Shown here in pieces: positions 1-7,386 of a DNA stretch of 15,487 nt. This DNA comes from Modestobacter sp. (lineage in GTDB: Bacteria > Actinomycetota > Actinomycetes > Mycobacteriales > Geodermatophilaceae). A program made the translations under genes and the position numbers. The DNA is taken from assembly GCA_025963425.1 (NCBI GenBank), contig JAOPUQ010000355.1:1-15487 (forward strand), written 5' to 3'. The notes beneath the pieces were generated by a model. That model saw only the letters and a program-made list of their open reading frames with translations, had not been told where the DNA came from and made no database searches. The number at the start of each line of letters is the position of its first letter. Within the stretch, counting starts at the first letter, position 1.

Positions 1-570
1 CAAGGTGCCGTACGCGTATGGCGCCTTGACCCGGAACGTCGCCGACTTGATGCCGGCCTCTTCGGCGTAGGACGTATCGAGCACGTCGGTCGAGTAATTG
101 TGGCGCTCGGCCCAGCGCAGGTACATGCGCATGAGCATCTCGGCGAAATCGGCGGCGTCCACACCACCGGCCTCCGACCGGATGGTCACCAGGGCCTCGC
201 GGGAGTCGTACTCGCCGTTGAGCAGGGTGCGGACCTCGAGCTCGTCGATGACCGACCGGATGCTGTCCAGCTCGCGCTCGGTCTCGGCGAGAGTGGCCTC
301 GTCGCCCTCGTCGGCGGCCATCTCGTGCATCAGGCCGACGTCGTCCAGGCGGCTGCGCAGGTCCTCGACCCGGCGCAGCGTCCCCTGCAGGAAGGACAGC
401 CGCGAGGTGAGCGCCTGAGCGGCCTCGACGTCGTTCCAGAGGTCGGGTGCGGCGGCCTGTTGTTCCAGGTCGGCGATCTCGCTGCGGAGGTCGTCGACCT
501 TCAACACGGCCTCGATCGACTTCAGAGTCGTGTTCAATTCGTCCAGGACGACGGAGAAGTCAGCGGCCAC
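1..570 (-). CDS. prfB: Peptide chain release factor 2, N-terminal 190 residues (gene runs off the left edge)
   Basis: Release factor 2 recognises UGA and UAA stop codons and triggers hydrolysis of peptidyl-tRNA on the ribosome. The minus-strand frame gives an N-terminal helical domain followed by the strongly conserved RF block: REALVTIRSEAGGVDAADF, then MLMRMYLRWAERH, TSYAEEAGIKSATF and finally VKAPYAYGTL at the window edge. This matches actinobacterial RF2 by eye. The SPF anticodon-like motif and the GGQ catalytic loop lie outside the window, so activity cannot be judged. The start is GTG at 570, giving MAADFSVVLDELN; its length agrees with the family's N-terminus. No internal stop or programmed frameshift site was seen in the visible part. 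The gene diverges from the small membrane-protein gene at 617, and the 46-bp gap must hold both promoters. Confidence 0.96.
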   Translation of the reverse strand, partial: MAADFSVVLDELNTTLKSIEAVLKVDDLRSEIADLEQQAAAPDLWNDVEAAQALTSRLSFLQGTLRRVEDLRSRLDDVGLMHEMAADEGDEATLAETERELDSIRSVIDELEVRTLLNGEYDSREALVTIRSEAGGVDAADFAEMLMRMYLRWAERHNYSTDVLDTSYAEEAGIKSATFRVKAPYAYGTL

Positions 571-616
571 GTCGATCCAGGGTAGTGCGCCGCGCCACCG
601 GGTACCTACCCGCAGC

Positions 617-904
617 ATGAGCGAGCCGTCGAAGCGCCGTTCCCGGAGCGACTACGAACGCGGTCTGCCCGGTCACCACGACCCGACCGCGGGCATCGGC
701 GGAGCCGCGCCGGCACAGAGCGCGCTCACGCTGCGGCTGGTGCTGGCGGCGTTCGGACTGGTCGTCTGCGTCGCCGGGGGCCTGGTCCTGCTGGCCGCCG
801 ACGTGCCGGTGGCGGTGGCCGTCGTCCTGTTCGTGCTGGCGGCGGTCGCCCTGGTGGACCTCGTCGTCGTCGCCCGGCGCAAGCTGCGCGGCGAACCCGG
901 CTGA
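617..904 (+). CDS. Small two-helix membrane protein, DUF6343-like
   Basis: A 95-aa protein with a charged N-terminus (about residues 1-37, ending GGAAPAQSALTLR) and two hydrophobic helices at about 39-61 and 63-86, then a basic tail ARRKLRGEPG. The layout of a soluble head, the segment A-x-SAL-x-LRL-x-LA-x-FGLVVC and paired helices resembles the actinobacterial DUF6343 family, whose function is unknown. I chose ATG at 617 because the longer frame opening at 530 runs back into prfB coding DNA on the other strand. The gene is divergent from prfB and convergent with the lipoprotein gene, whose stop is only 5 bp away. The family assignment is by recollection of the pattern. Confidence 0.7.
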   Translation: MSEPSKRRSRSDYERGLPGHHDPTAGIGGAAPAQSALTLRLVLAAFGLVVCVAGGLVLLAADVPVAVAVVLFVLAAVALVDLVVVARRKLRGEPG

Positions 905-909
905 CGAGG

Positions 910-1854
910 TCACTCGTAGAGGACGTACTCCGGCCTGGGCACCAGGGCGAGGACCTCGGCGGGGGTCATCAGCGGCCCGGAGCGGACGTCCTCCTCGTAG
1001 AACAGCTTGAAGCCGGCGTGCACGAACGGCGGGAGCGTGGCGACCACGCGCTGGTAGGTCGCCACCTTGGCCGGCGGCGCCCCGATGCCGTCGATGCTCT
1101 TGACCAGCGCGACGCCGGGGTGCTCGGTGAGCCCCTGCTCGTCGCGGACGATGCCGGGGTTGAGCTGGTGGTAGACGAGCACCTTCTGTGGCAGCCCGTG
1201 GGCGGTGACCAGGCCGTCGAGGTAGGCCGCGACCGAGTCGAGCTCGGCGCCGGTGGTCGAGCCGAAGACGTCGCCGGGCTGCTGCCCCGGGTCGACCGCC
1301 CACTCCGGGTCCAGCGCGAGGCCGACGTCGGGTTCGGTGAGCCAGCGCTCGTAGTGCTGGACGGCGGGCAGGAAGTCCTGGGTGCCGGGCTGGATGCCCA
1401 GCAGCAGGAGGGCGCCGGCGTCCCGGGCGGCGTCGAGGTAGGCCTGGACCGTGGCGTCGTCGGTGGCGGCGTTGTAGGTGCCGGCCGGCCCGGGGAACGG
1501 GTGGGCGAGGGTGGCGATCAGCTCGAAGACCGGGAGCACGGCGCGGTCGCCGCCGTAGGGGGCGGACTGCTGGCGCAGCCGCTCGGCCGCGGCGCCGAGG
1601 TCGCCGGTGAGCGAGCCCAGCGCCGCGGAGCCCGGCCCCCCGGAGAAGCCCACGAGCCGGTGCCCGGGGAAGACCTGGGTGCCGCCGCCGGGCAGTTCGG
1701 GGGGCGGCGGCGGAGTGGTCGGTGCCGGGGACGTCGCCGTCCCGGCGGAGGTCCCGCTGGGCTGCGCGGCGTCGGGCTGCGCGGCGGCGGAACAGCCGGT
1801 CAGCAGCGCGGTGACCGCGAGGACGGTCAGCAGCAGTCGGCGTCGGCGCAACAC
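910..1854 (-). CDS. Secreted lipoprotein of unknown function
   Basis: Predicted 314-aa lipoprotein. With GTG at 1854 as start, the N-terminus is a run of arginines, a hydrophobic stretch and the lipobox LTGC, so the lipidated cysteine is about residue 21. A Ser/Thr/Ala/Pro-rich linker (to about residue 60) would tether the domain outside the membrane. The rest is a single globular domain with alternating hydrophobic strands and helices (for example VLPVFELIATLAHPF, GALLLLGIQPG, VGLALDPEWAV, KVLVYHQLNPG). This pattern would fit a TIM-barrel or glycoside-hydrolase-like fold, but I recognise no family. A TTG at 1881 is an alternative start; GTG at 1854 has a better purine-rich stretch upstream (GGGTGGGG). 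The gene is monocistronic, downstream of the GGDEF-EAL gene on the same strand with about 60 bp between. Confidence 0.75.
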   Translation of the reverse strand: MLRRRRLLLTVLAVTALLTGCSAAAQPDAAQPSGTSAGTATSPAPTTPPPPPELPGGGTQVFPGHRLVGFSGGPGSAALGSLTGDLGAAAERLRQQSAPYGGDRAVLPVFELIATLAHPFPGPAGTYNAATDDATVQAYLDAARDAGALLLLGIQPGTQDFLPAVQHYERWLTEPDVGLALDPEWAVDPGQQPGDVFGSTTGAELDSVAAYLDGLVTAHGLPQKVLVYHQLNPGIVRDEQGLTEHPGVALVKSIDGIGAPPAKVATYQRVVATLPPFVHAGFKLFYEEDVRSGPLMTPAEVLALVPRPEYVLYE

Positions 1855-1915
1855 GCGACCCCACCCTGCTCGGTCCGGCAACCGGGGGCAACCCGCCGGA
1901 CGGCGCCCCGGCCGC

Positions 1916-3709
1916 TCAGGAGCCGGCAGTCACCAGCTCGGCCCGCGCGGGCCCGTGCTGCGGAGCCCTACGGGCGGCCAGCCACCGGATCAGGTCCTCG
2001 GCCGGCATCGGGCGCGCCAGGTGGTAGCCCTGCGCGTAGCTGCAGCCCAGCTCGACGGCCGTGGCCAGCTGCTCGGCCGTCTCCACGCCCTCGGCGAGGC
2101 TGCGCATGCCGCACGCCTGGGCCAGGCCGACCACGGCGGCCATCGCGGCGGCGGACTGGCTGCGCGGGCTGTCGGATCCGTTGACCAGACTGCGATCGAT
2201 CTTGAGCACTCCGGCCGGCATGCGCACCAGCTGGGACAGCGAGGAGAAGCCGCTGCCGAAGTCGTCGATGAACACCTCGACCCCGGAGACGCGCAGGGCG
2301 GCCAGCTGGGCGGCGGCCCCGTCGGGGTCCTGGGCGACGCTGGTCTCGGTGAGCTCGACGACCAGCCGGTCGGCGGCCAGCCCGGCGACGGCGAGGGCCT
2401 CGGCGACGTCGGAGACCAGCGTGCCGGTGGTGAAGTGCGCGGCGCTGATGTTGACGCCGGTGATCAGGTGCACGCCCTGGGCGTCCCAGGCGGCGGTCTG
2501 CCGGGCGGCCTCGGCGAGCACCCAGCGGGTCAACGGGGCGATGACGCCGTTCTGCTCGGCCAGCGGGATGAACTGGCACGGCGGCACCAGGCCGCGGACC
2601 GGGTGCTGCCAGCGGACCAGCGCCTCCACGCCGGTGACCTCACCAGTGGGGAGGTAGACGATCGGCTGGTAGTGCAGCACCAGCTGACCGGCGTCGATCG
2701 CCTCGTACAGCTCGGCGGGGAGGAGCGCCTTCTGCTGCACGGCAGAGCGGAGGTCGGGGGTGAACAGCCGGACCCGGTTCCGGCCGGCACGCTTGGCGGC
2801 GTACATGGCCAGGTCGGCGTCGCGGACCAGGTCGGTGGAGCGCAGCCCGGTGACGTCGGGGGCGTCCACGGTGGCGATCCCGATGCTGGCGCTGAGCCGG
2901 ATGCTGCGGCCGGCGAGGAGGAAGGGCTCGTCGAAGGTGCTCTGGCAGCGGGCGGCGAGCACCTCGGCGCCGGCGGGGCCACAGTCGCGGCAGAGCACGA
3001 CGAACTCGTCCCCACCGAGCCGGCCGACCGTGTCCTCGGCGCGCGTCCGGCTGCTCAGCCGGCCGGCGAGCTGGCGGAGCAGGTCGTCGCCGACCTCGTG
3101 GCCGAGGGAGTCGTTGACGTCCTTGAAGCCGTCGACGTCGAGGAAGAGCACGGTGACCGGACGGGCGTCGAGACGGCACAGCTCGGCGTCGATCAGGTCG
3201 TGCAGGTGCGAGCGGTTGGGCAGCTGGGTCAGGTGGTCGTGCCGGGCCTGCCAGGAAGAGGCCTGCTCGGCCCGCACACGGGAGGTGACGTCGGTGTGGG
3301 TGACGACGATCTGGCCGGCCTGGTCGACCCGGGAGGCCTGCAGGTGGAACCAGCGGGTGCCGCCCCTGTTGGCCAGGGCGTAGTCGAAGGAGACCGTCGC
3401 CCGCTCGCCGCGGGAGAGCTCGCGCAGCTCCTCCAGCAGGGCCTCGGTACGCGCGTCACCGCTGAGCCCCCGGGCCATGGCGAAGTAGTCGTCGCCCAGT
3501 GCGACGGCGATGCGCTCGTCGTCCAGGAGGTCGGCGGCCACGCCCCACGCGGAGTTGGCCAGCAGGACCCTGCCGTCGGCGTCCAGGAGCAGGGTGGGTG
3601 AGGGCAGCGCGTCGAGGACGGCCTCCACGACGAGGGCGGGGCTGCGCTCGACGCCGTCGCGGCGGCGGACGTCGAGGGGCAGTTCGGGTGCGCGCAGTCG
3701 TCTCGGCAC
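1916..3709 (-). CDS. PAS-GGDEF-EAL bifunctional cyclic-di-GMP protein
   Basis: A 597-aa cytoplasmic signalling protein with no membrane segment. A PAS-like sensor spans about residues 26-148 (LLDADGRVLLANSAW ... VVTHTDVTSRVRAEQ). The GGDEF domain spans about 155-318, with an intact GGDEF motif at 232-236 and an RxxD inhibitory site (RAED, 223-226) five residues before it. The EAL domain spans about 330-578: EAL at 362-364, the N-I-S motif near 420, ELTET at 452-456, DDFGSG at 482-487, KIDRSLV near 503-509, EGVET at 540-544 and QGYHLARP near 560-567. All the usual synthesis and hydrolysis residues look present, so it could make and break c-di-GMP under control of the PAS ligand; which activity dominates cannot be read here. 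The start is GTG at 3709 with GGGAGGACGAGC just upstream. The Tad pilus operon is nearby, but no functional link is shown. Confidence 0.95.
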   Translation of the reverse strand: MPRRLRAPELPLDVRRRDGVERSPALVVEAVLDALPSPTLLLDADGRVLLANSAWGVAADLLDDERIAVALGDDYFAMARGLSGDARTEALLEELRELSRGERATVSFDYALANRGGTRWFHLQASRVDQAGQIVVTHTDVTSRVRAEQASSWQARHDHLTQLPNRSHLHDLIDAELCRLDARPVTVLFLDVDGFKDVNDSLGHEVGDDLLRQLAGRLSSRTRAEDTVGRLGGDEFVVLCRDCGPAGAEVLAARCQSTFDEPFLLAGRSIRLSASIGIATVDAPDVTGLRSTDLVRDADLAMYAAKRAGRNRVRLFTPDLRSAVQQKALLPAELYEAIDAGQLVLHYQPIVYLPTGEVTGVEALVRWQHPVRGLVPPCQFIPLAEQNGVIAPLTRWVLAEAARQTAAWDAQGVHLITGVNISAAHFTTGTLVSDVAEALAVAGLAADRLVVELTETSVAQDPDGAAAQLAALRVSGVEVFIDDFGSGFSSLSQLVRMPAGVLKIDRSLVNGSDSPRSQSAAAMAAVVGLAQACGMRSLAEGVETAEQLATAVELGCSYAQGYHLARPMPAEDLIRWLAARRAPQHGPARAELVTAGS

Positions 3710-3961
3710 GCTCGTCCTCCCGCCCTGGAGTGTCCGGGGCGCCGTACGTGGCGTCCTGTGGTGCTCTCACCATCGGCAACTCCAGCACCAGCAGCACCCC
3801 CGCCACGCCGATGCGACCGGAAAGAGTGAGTCCCCCCAGCTCCGCTCGGCGAGTCGGTGCCGGGTTCCGGCCGGCCCCTGTCGCGCGGCGGCCTGCGGCG
3901 GCGTGCGGCGGCGTGTCAGGCCGGGGTGTAACCGGCGACGGCGGCCGGGTAGGGGTGGCCC

Positions 3962-4198
3962 ATGAGCGACCCAACGACGATCGAGCTCGGCGGCGAGCAG
4001 TACCTGGTGCGGCCCGAGGGCGGGGTGCTGAAGATCGGCCGGGCGGCCGGGAAGGACGTGACCTGGCTGGACGACCTGGACCTGGGGCTGCTGCCCGAGT
4101 CCGCGCGGGCGGCCGTGGAGAGCGGCGACCTCGGCAACGCCGAGCTGGCGCAGGCGCTGCTGGGTGTCGTCCAGGCCGAGGCGGACCGCGGCGCCTGA
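3962..4198 (+). CDS. Conserved-looking 78-aa protein of unknown function
   Basis: ATG at 3962 opens a 78-aa acidic protein, MSDPTTIELGGEQYLVRPEG through GVVQAEADRGA. It has no signal peptide, transmembrane helix or cysteine. A short beta-rich N-terminal half (IELGGEQYLVRPEGGVLKIGRAAG) is followed by an acidic linker (WLDDLDLGLL) and a C-terminal helical half. Upstream GGGGTGG gives a modest ribosome binding site. Codon use matches the neighbours (G/C at third positions), which supports a real gene. The 252 bp between this gene and the divergent GGDEF-EAL gene should hold both promoters; I see no clear operator in it. I do not recognise the family. Confidence 0.6.
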   Translation: MSDPTTIELGGEQYLVRPEGGVLKIGRAAGKDVTWLDDLDLGLLPESARAAVESGDLGNAELAQALLGVVQAEADRGA

Positions 4199-4232
4199 CC
4201 CCTCGGTCCCGCCGTCGTCCGCAGTGCGCGAG

Positions 4233-4254
4233 CTTGCGGATCTCTTGCGGATCG
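4233..4254 (+). promoter_or_regulatory. Tandem 10-bp direct repeat at 11-bp period upstream of the 32-aa gene
   Basis: CTTGCGGATC occurs at 4233-4242 and again, unchanged, at 4244-4253. One helical turn separates the copies, the usual geometry for a dimeric winged-helix (OmpR/SARP-type) activator site. The repeat lies about 88 bp before the ATG at 4342. TTGCGG also resembles a -35 element, but no good -10 lies 16-18 bp downstream. The regulatory role is inferred. Confidence 0.4.
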
Positions 4255-4341
4255 CTGGTGCTCCCCCTGCGGTGCGCCCCGCAGAGTCGTTCTCAGTCGC
4301 CGGGAACACCCGGGCGAGCGGGACGAGCACCAGGAGACGTC

Positions 4342-4440
4342 ATGGGCGCCGGAGCAGAACTGCACGACCTGCAGGACATCGACGAGCTGGACGACGAGTA
4401 CTTCACCGCCGTGCTGGAGGACTACCTCCCGCTGGCCTGA
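4342..4440 (+). CDS. 32-aa highly acidic microprotein
   Basis: ATG at 4342 is preceded by a strong Shine-Dalgarno sequence (AGGAGA, about 6 nt spacing) and opens a 32-residue frame ending TGA at 4440. The peptide starts MGAGAELHDLQDIDELDDEY and ends FTAVLEDYLPLA. It has ten Asp/Glu, one His and no Lys, Arg, Cys or Ser, so net charge is about -10. There is no signal peptide. It could be a small protein-binding regulator or an unusual leader-type peptide; no modification enzyme is adjacent, and the lack of Cys and Ser argues against a lanthipeptide. It is monocistronic, with an 11-bp-phased repeat about 88 bp upstream and a convergent NlpC/P60 gene 12 bp downstream. I recognise no family; the ribosome binding site is the main evidence that it is real. 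Confidence 0.5.
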   Translation: MGAGAELHDLQDIDELDDEYFTAVLEDYLPLA

Positions 4441-4452
4441 CCCCCGCCCGAC

Positions 4453-5724
4453 TCAGGCGCTGGGCCGGACCGCCCCGACGTAGCCGGACCAGTACATCGA
4501 CGTGACGTGCACGGTCGCGCCGCTGTGCGGTGCCTCCACGATCTGGCCGCCACCCAGGTAGAGGGCGACGTGGTGGATGGTCGCCGGGTCGTCGACGTCG
4601 AGGGCCCAGAACACCAGGTCCCCGGGCTGCAGGGCGGCGCGGGACACCTTCGGCAGCGTCGCGAACTGCGCCCGGCTGTTCCGGGCGATGCTGACGCCGG
4701 CCTGGGCGTAGGCGAAGCGGGTGAGGCCGGAGCAGTCGTAGCCGACCACCCCGGCGTCGATACCGAACCCGCGGCTCGGCCCGTCCACGGCTCCGCCGCC
4801 CCAGGCGTACCGGGTGCCGACCTCGTCCAACGCTGTCGCGACCGCCGCCTCGGCCGCCGTCCCTGAGCCGGGCCCGACGGGCGCCAGGGTGGCCTCGCGG
4901 GCCGAGCTCCGGGCCTGCTCCAGCGCCGCGGCGGCCTCGGCGGCCGCCTGGGCCGCCGCCTGCTGTCGGGCGTACTCCAGGGCCGCCGCCCGGGCGCCCT
5001 CCAGCTCGGCCAGCGCCTGCTGTGCCTGCTGCAGCTGTTCGGTCAGGTCGACCTGCTGGGCCTCGAAGTCCGCGGCCTGCTGGCGGGCGGCCGCCTCGGC
5101 GTCCTCGGCGGCGTGCAGGGCGTCGGCCGCCTGCTGCTCGAGGGTGCCGGCCTGGACCAGCGCGGTCGCGGCGGTGTCGTGGGTGGCCACGGCCTGGCGC
5201 TGCGCGAGGGCGAACTGGACCAGCACGTCGGCCTTGTGGCCGCCCGCGGCGTCGAGCAGCTGCGCCCGCTCCAGCATCTGCGCGGGGTCCTTCATGTCCA
5301 GCATCGCCTGCAGCCCGGGCGAGGTGGTGCCCTGGATGTAGCTCTCCCGGGAGAAGGCGGCGACCTGGGCGCGGGAGGCGGCCAGGTCGGCCTCGGCGCG
5401 CCGGGCCGCCGCGGCGGTCGACCCGGCGGTGACCCGCGCGGCCTCCAACTCGGCCTGCTTGACCTGGAAGGTGTCGAGCGCGATGTCCGCGGCGGCGTTC
5501 GCCGCGTCGACCCGCGCCCGGGCGTCGGCGAGCTGGGCGGTGAGGTCGGCCAGCTTCTGGACGGCGGCGTCCCGGGCCTCCTGGGCCTCCTGGAGCTGCT
5601 CGTCACTGGGCGCGATCGGATCGGCCTGGGCGATGCCGGGGGCGACGCCCAGGCAGATGAGAACGGCGGCGGTGAGGGGAACGAGGCGGGCGCGCGCTGA
5701 CCTGGGCCGTGCTGAACGGCTCAT
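4453..5724 (-). CDS. Secreted coiled-coil NlpC/P60 peptidoglycan hydrolase
   Basis: A 423-aa exported cell-wall hydrolase. Residues 1-34 form a Sec signal peptide (basic start, hydrophobic core near 14-27, cleavage after AQA at about 34). Residues about 40-280 are an Ala/Gln/Glu-rich coiled coil, as in RipA- or PcsB-type proteins. The NlpC/P60 domain spans about 292-423, with catalytic Cys331 in YDCSGL, His385 in IHHVALYLGGG and His400 in IVEAPHSG as the likely third polar residue. The family cleaves the D-Glu/meso-diaminopimelate bond of stem peptides, and the coiled coil usually controls or docks the enzyme at division. The start is ATG at 5724 with GAGGGGACGCAG upstream; the open frame continues much further upstream but lacks a better start. 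About 225 bp separate it from the divergent gene at 5950. Confidence 0.93.
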   Translation of the reverse strand: MSRSARPRSARARLVPLTAAVLICLGVAPGIAQADPIAPSDEQLQEAQEARDAAVQKLADLTAQLADARARVDAANAAADIALDTFQVKQAELEAARVTAGSTAAAARRAEADLAASRAQVAAFSRESYIQGTTSPGLQAMLDMKDPAQMLERAQLLDAAGGHKADVLVQFALAQRQAVATHDTAATALVQAGTLEQQAADALHAAEDAEAAARQQAADFEAQQVDLTEQLQQAQQALAELEGARAAALEYARQQAAAQAAAEAAAALEQARSSAREATLAPVGPGSGTAAEAAVATALDEVGTRYAWGGGAVDGPSRGFGIDAGVVGYDCSGLTRFAYAQAGVSIARNSRAQFATLPKVSRAALQPGDLVFWALDVDDPATIHHVALYLGGGQIVEAPHSGATVHVTSMYWSGYVGAVRPSA

Positions 5725-5949
5725 CTGCGTCCCCTCTGCACAACCGGCGGCGGGTGCGGCGGAGGTCCGCCCGGATCCCACCCGGTGGACGGTAGGGCCG
5801 ATGCGTGTCCAGCAACAGGGGTGGCGAGCGGCTGCTCCCCTGCGCAACCGTCGCAACACGTCCGGTGGCGGCCGTGCGCGCCGGCCGGAGGGCGGGGATG
5901 GTGGGGGTATGTCGACCGATGTCGGCTCCCGGCGTCGGGGGTCCGTCTG

Positions 5950-6183
5950 GTGAGCACCCTGTACCGGTGTGACGAGTGCGCGGAGGTCGCGGAGTCCGAG
6001 GCCGCGGTCGGCTGGGTGGAGGTCCGTCCGCTGGGTGGCCACCCGATCCTGCAGCCCGAGCCCCACCACCTGTGCCGGCTGTGCTGGGCCCGCACGACCG
6101 CGGCGGCGCACGCCGCCCGGCCCGTCGGCGAGGGGAAGCCGCAGCTCAGCGAGCACACCCAGAACCGCGACACGATGCAGTGA
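5950..6183 (+). CDS. 77-aa protein with a CxxC...CxxC zinc-binding pattern
   Basis: GTG at 5950 opens a 77-aa frame, STLYRCDECAEVAESEAAVG onward. Cysteine pairs at residues 7/10 (CDEC) and 42/45 (CRLC) with 31 residues between suggest one structural zinc site formed by two knuckles; His39 and His40 lie beside the second pair. The C-terminal third (GEGKPQLSEHTQNRDTMQ) is polar and probably unstructured. There is no signal peptide. The open frame extends back to 5785, but the sequence before 5950 has no plausible start near a ribosome binding site; GGGGG precedes the GTG by about 8 nt. It diverges from the NlpC/P60 gene. Function is unknown; such small proteins are often nucleic-acid or protein adaptors. 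Confidence 0.6.
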   Translation: MSTLYRCDECAEVAESEAAVGWVEVRPLGGHPILQPEPHHLCRLCWARTTAAAHAARPVGEGKPQLSEHTQNRDTMQ

Positions 6184-6218
6184 CGGGCGCTCGGAGCTGT
6201 CGACGGGGCGGCGCGGGC

Positions 6219-6424
6219 TCAGCCCACGTGCTGGGGGACGGCAGCATGCCGTCCGTGTCCCTCGGAGGATGCCGGCCGCGTTGCTCGGCGGCCTCCCCGT
6301 AGCTGCCACGGCCCGGCGTACGGGCCGTCGTGCCGGAGCAGCTCCTCGTGCCGGCCGGCCTCGACCACCCGGCCCGCGTCGAGCACGAGGATCGGGCCAT
6401 GAGCCGGCGCAGCGGTTCGAGCGC
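6219..6424 (-). pseudogene. Decayed 3' fragment of an ABC-transporter ATPase gene
   Basis: In one minus-strand frame, residues ILVLDAGRVVEAGRHEELL followed by RHDGPYAG and WQL form the classic C-terminal end of an exporter-type ABC ATPase. Just upstream, in another frame, ALEPLRRLMA matches the segment that normally sits about 30 residues earlier, after the Walker B/D-loop. The region between them, which would carry the H-loop histidine, is missing, and the junction lies near 6396-6402. No Walker A, signature or Walker B sequence remains. The fragment ends with a tail RPASSEGHGRHAAVP and a TGA at 6219. It lies directly downstream of the last Tad-operon gene. A similar tail recurs at 13266, see that entry. 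Confidence 0.75.
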
Positions 6425-6505
6425 CCGCTCGGCGGCGGCGGCGGCGCAAAGCACGCGTGCTACTACCTGTCACCGGAGGTGGCGCGGAGCGCATCTCTCC
6501 AGCTG

Positions 6506-6976
6506 TCAGCGGTCGACGTAGCGGTCGCGTTCGACGACGAACTGTCCGGTGGCGGTGTTGGCGTCGATGAACTCGGGCAGCAGTGGGATCCGCACGGTCA
6601 CGGTGACGCAGACGGAGAACTCCTCCCCCGGCGTCAGCGCCGGCGCGTAGCTGCCGGCCGCGTCGCAGCCCGCGCCGACCGGCGCGTAGGCCAGCACCAC
6701 GTCGGTGGCGTCCACGGACTGGTCCTCCACCGCGATCCGGGCCGCCGCCTCCGCCTGCGCCTGCCCGCTGACCGGGTCCGGCGCGGTGCCCAGCGCCCGC
6801 CCCGCCTCGCGGGCGGCCTCGGTCGCGGCGAACACCCCGCGCTGCACCGCCGAGAACCCGGCAACCAGGTAGACCAGCGGCACGAACACGACCAGTGCGA
6901 TGAAGACGAACTCCACGATCGCCGAGCCGCGCTCCCCGTCGCCTTCCCCACCCAGCCGGCCCGCGACCCACCTCAC
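6506..6976 (-). CDS. TadE-like pseudopilin (last gene of the Tad operon)
   Basis: A 156-aa protein. After a short basic N-terminus comes the TadE signature: ERGSAIVEFVFIALVVFVPL, a single helix at about 19-43 beginning with a prepilin-like Gly-Ser/Glu arrangement. The remainder is an extracytoplasmic domain with two cysteines (GCDAAG and FSVCVTV) that could form a disulfide, and it ends VVERDRYVDR. TadE-family minor pilins are processed by the prepilin peptidase and help assemble Flp pili. The start is GTG at 6976; its first four bases overlap the stop of the preceding gene (GTGA at 6976-6973), so translation is probably coupled. It is followed by an ABC-transporter gene remnant rather than further Tad genes. 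Confidence 0.88.
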   Translation of the reverse strand: MRWVAGRLGGEGDGERGSAIVEFVFIALVVFVPLVYLVAGFSAVQRGVFAATEAAREAGRALGTAPDPVSGQAQAEAAARIAVEDQSVDATDVVLAYAPVGAGCDAAGSYAPALTPGEEFSVCVTVTVRIPLLPEFIDANTATGQFVVERDRYVDR

Positions 6977-7386
6977 GGCGCCTCCTCCACCGCCCGGCCG
7001 ATGACGTCGATGGGCAGCACCTCGCCCAGCACCCCGAACAGACTGGGCACCGACCCCGTGCACCGGACGACGACCAGGGTCAGCCCGCTGACGTCGGTCT
7101 CCGGGCCCGAGGTGCACGACAACCCGGCCGCTGTCTGCGCCGAGGTGGCCCGGCCGACGACCTCGACGGTGCGGGCCGCGCCCAGCTCGGCGGGGACGTC
7201 GGCGTTGGCCGCGTACCGGGCGCCCTCCTGCGCGCTGGCGACCACGACGTTGCGCACGTGCACGTAGACCGCCACCTGCAGCACCGCCAGCAGGAGCACC
7301 ACGACCAGCACCCCGACCAGCACGAAGTCGACGACCGCGCTGCCCCGCTCCCGATCATCGGCGGGGACGGGTCGGTCAGCCCGCAC
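6973..7386 (-). CDS. TadE/TadG-like pseudopilin
   Basis: A 137-aa protein starting GTG at 7386, which overlaps the end of the pilin-like gene by 11 bp. DRERGSAVVDFVLVGVLVVV opens a single transmembrane helix at about 18-42, typical of TadE-like proteins, except that the usual Glu after the cleavage site is Asp (VVDF). The outer domain has two cysteines (LSCTSG and VVRCTG) likely to pair, with segments GARYAANADVP and LPIDVIGRAVEEAP. It is probably a minor pilin or assembly factor that works with its downstream paralogue at 6506-6976. The 4-base GTGA overlap with that gene supports joint production. Confidence 0.85.
   Translation of the reverse strand: MRADRPVPADDRERGSAVVDFVLVGVLVVVLLLAVLQVAVYVHVRNVVVASAQEGARYAANADVPAELGAARTVEVVGRATSAQTAAGLSCTSGPETDVSGLTLVVVRCTGSVPSLFGVLGEVLPIDVIGRAVEEAP

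Noticed and set aside
601..612. GGGTACCTACCC inverted repeat between prfB and the small membrane-protein gene as an operator
   Set aside because: It is only a 5-bp inverted repeat with a 2-base centre in GC-rich DNA; nothing else supports a specific regulator.
560..1891. Minus-strand 443-aa frame overlapping the lipoprotein gene
   Set aside because: Arg/Pro/Gly-rich shadow in another frame; the frame at 910-1854 has a signal peptide, lipobox and normal codon bias.
1607..3601. Plus-strand 664-aa open frame opposite the GGDEF-EAL gene
   Set aside because: Gly/Asp/Val/Gln-rich shadow without any family pattern; the minus strand encodes an unmistakable PAS-GGDEF-EAL protein over the same bases.
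4342..4440. Calling the 32-aa peptide a lanthipeptide or other known RiPP precursor
   Set aside because: It has no Cys or Ser and one Thr, and no modifying enzyme, protease or transporter lies next to it.
5725..5949. Cyclic-di-AMP (ydaO-type) riboswitch upstream of the NlpC/P60 gene
   Set aside because: Actinobacterial NlpC/P60 genes often have one, so I looked. The conserved core sequences are not visible; only a 6-bp stem (CAGGGG 5816-5821 with CCCCTG 5837-5842) is present.
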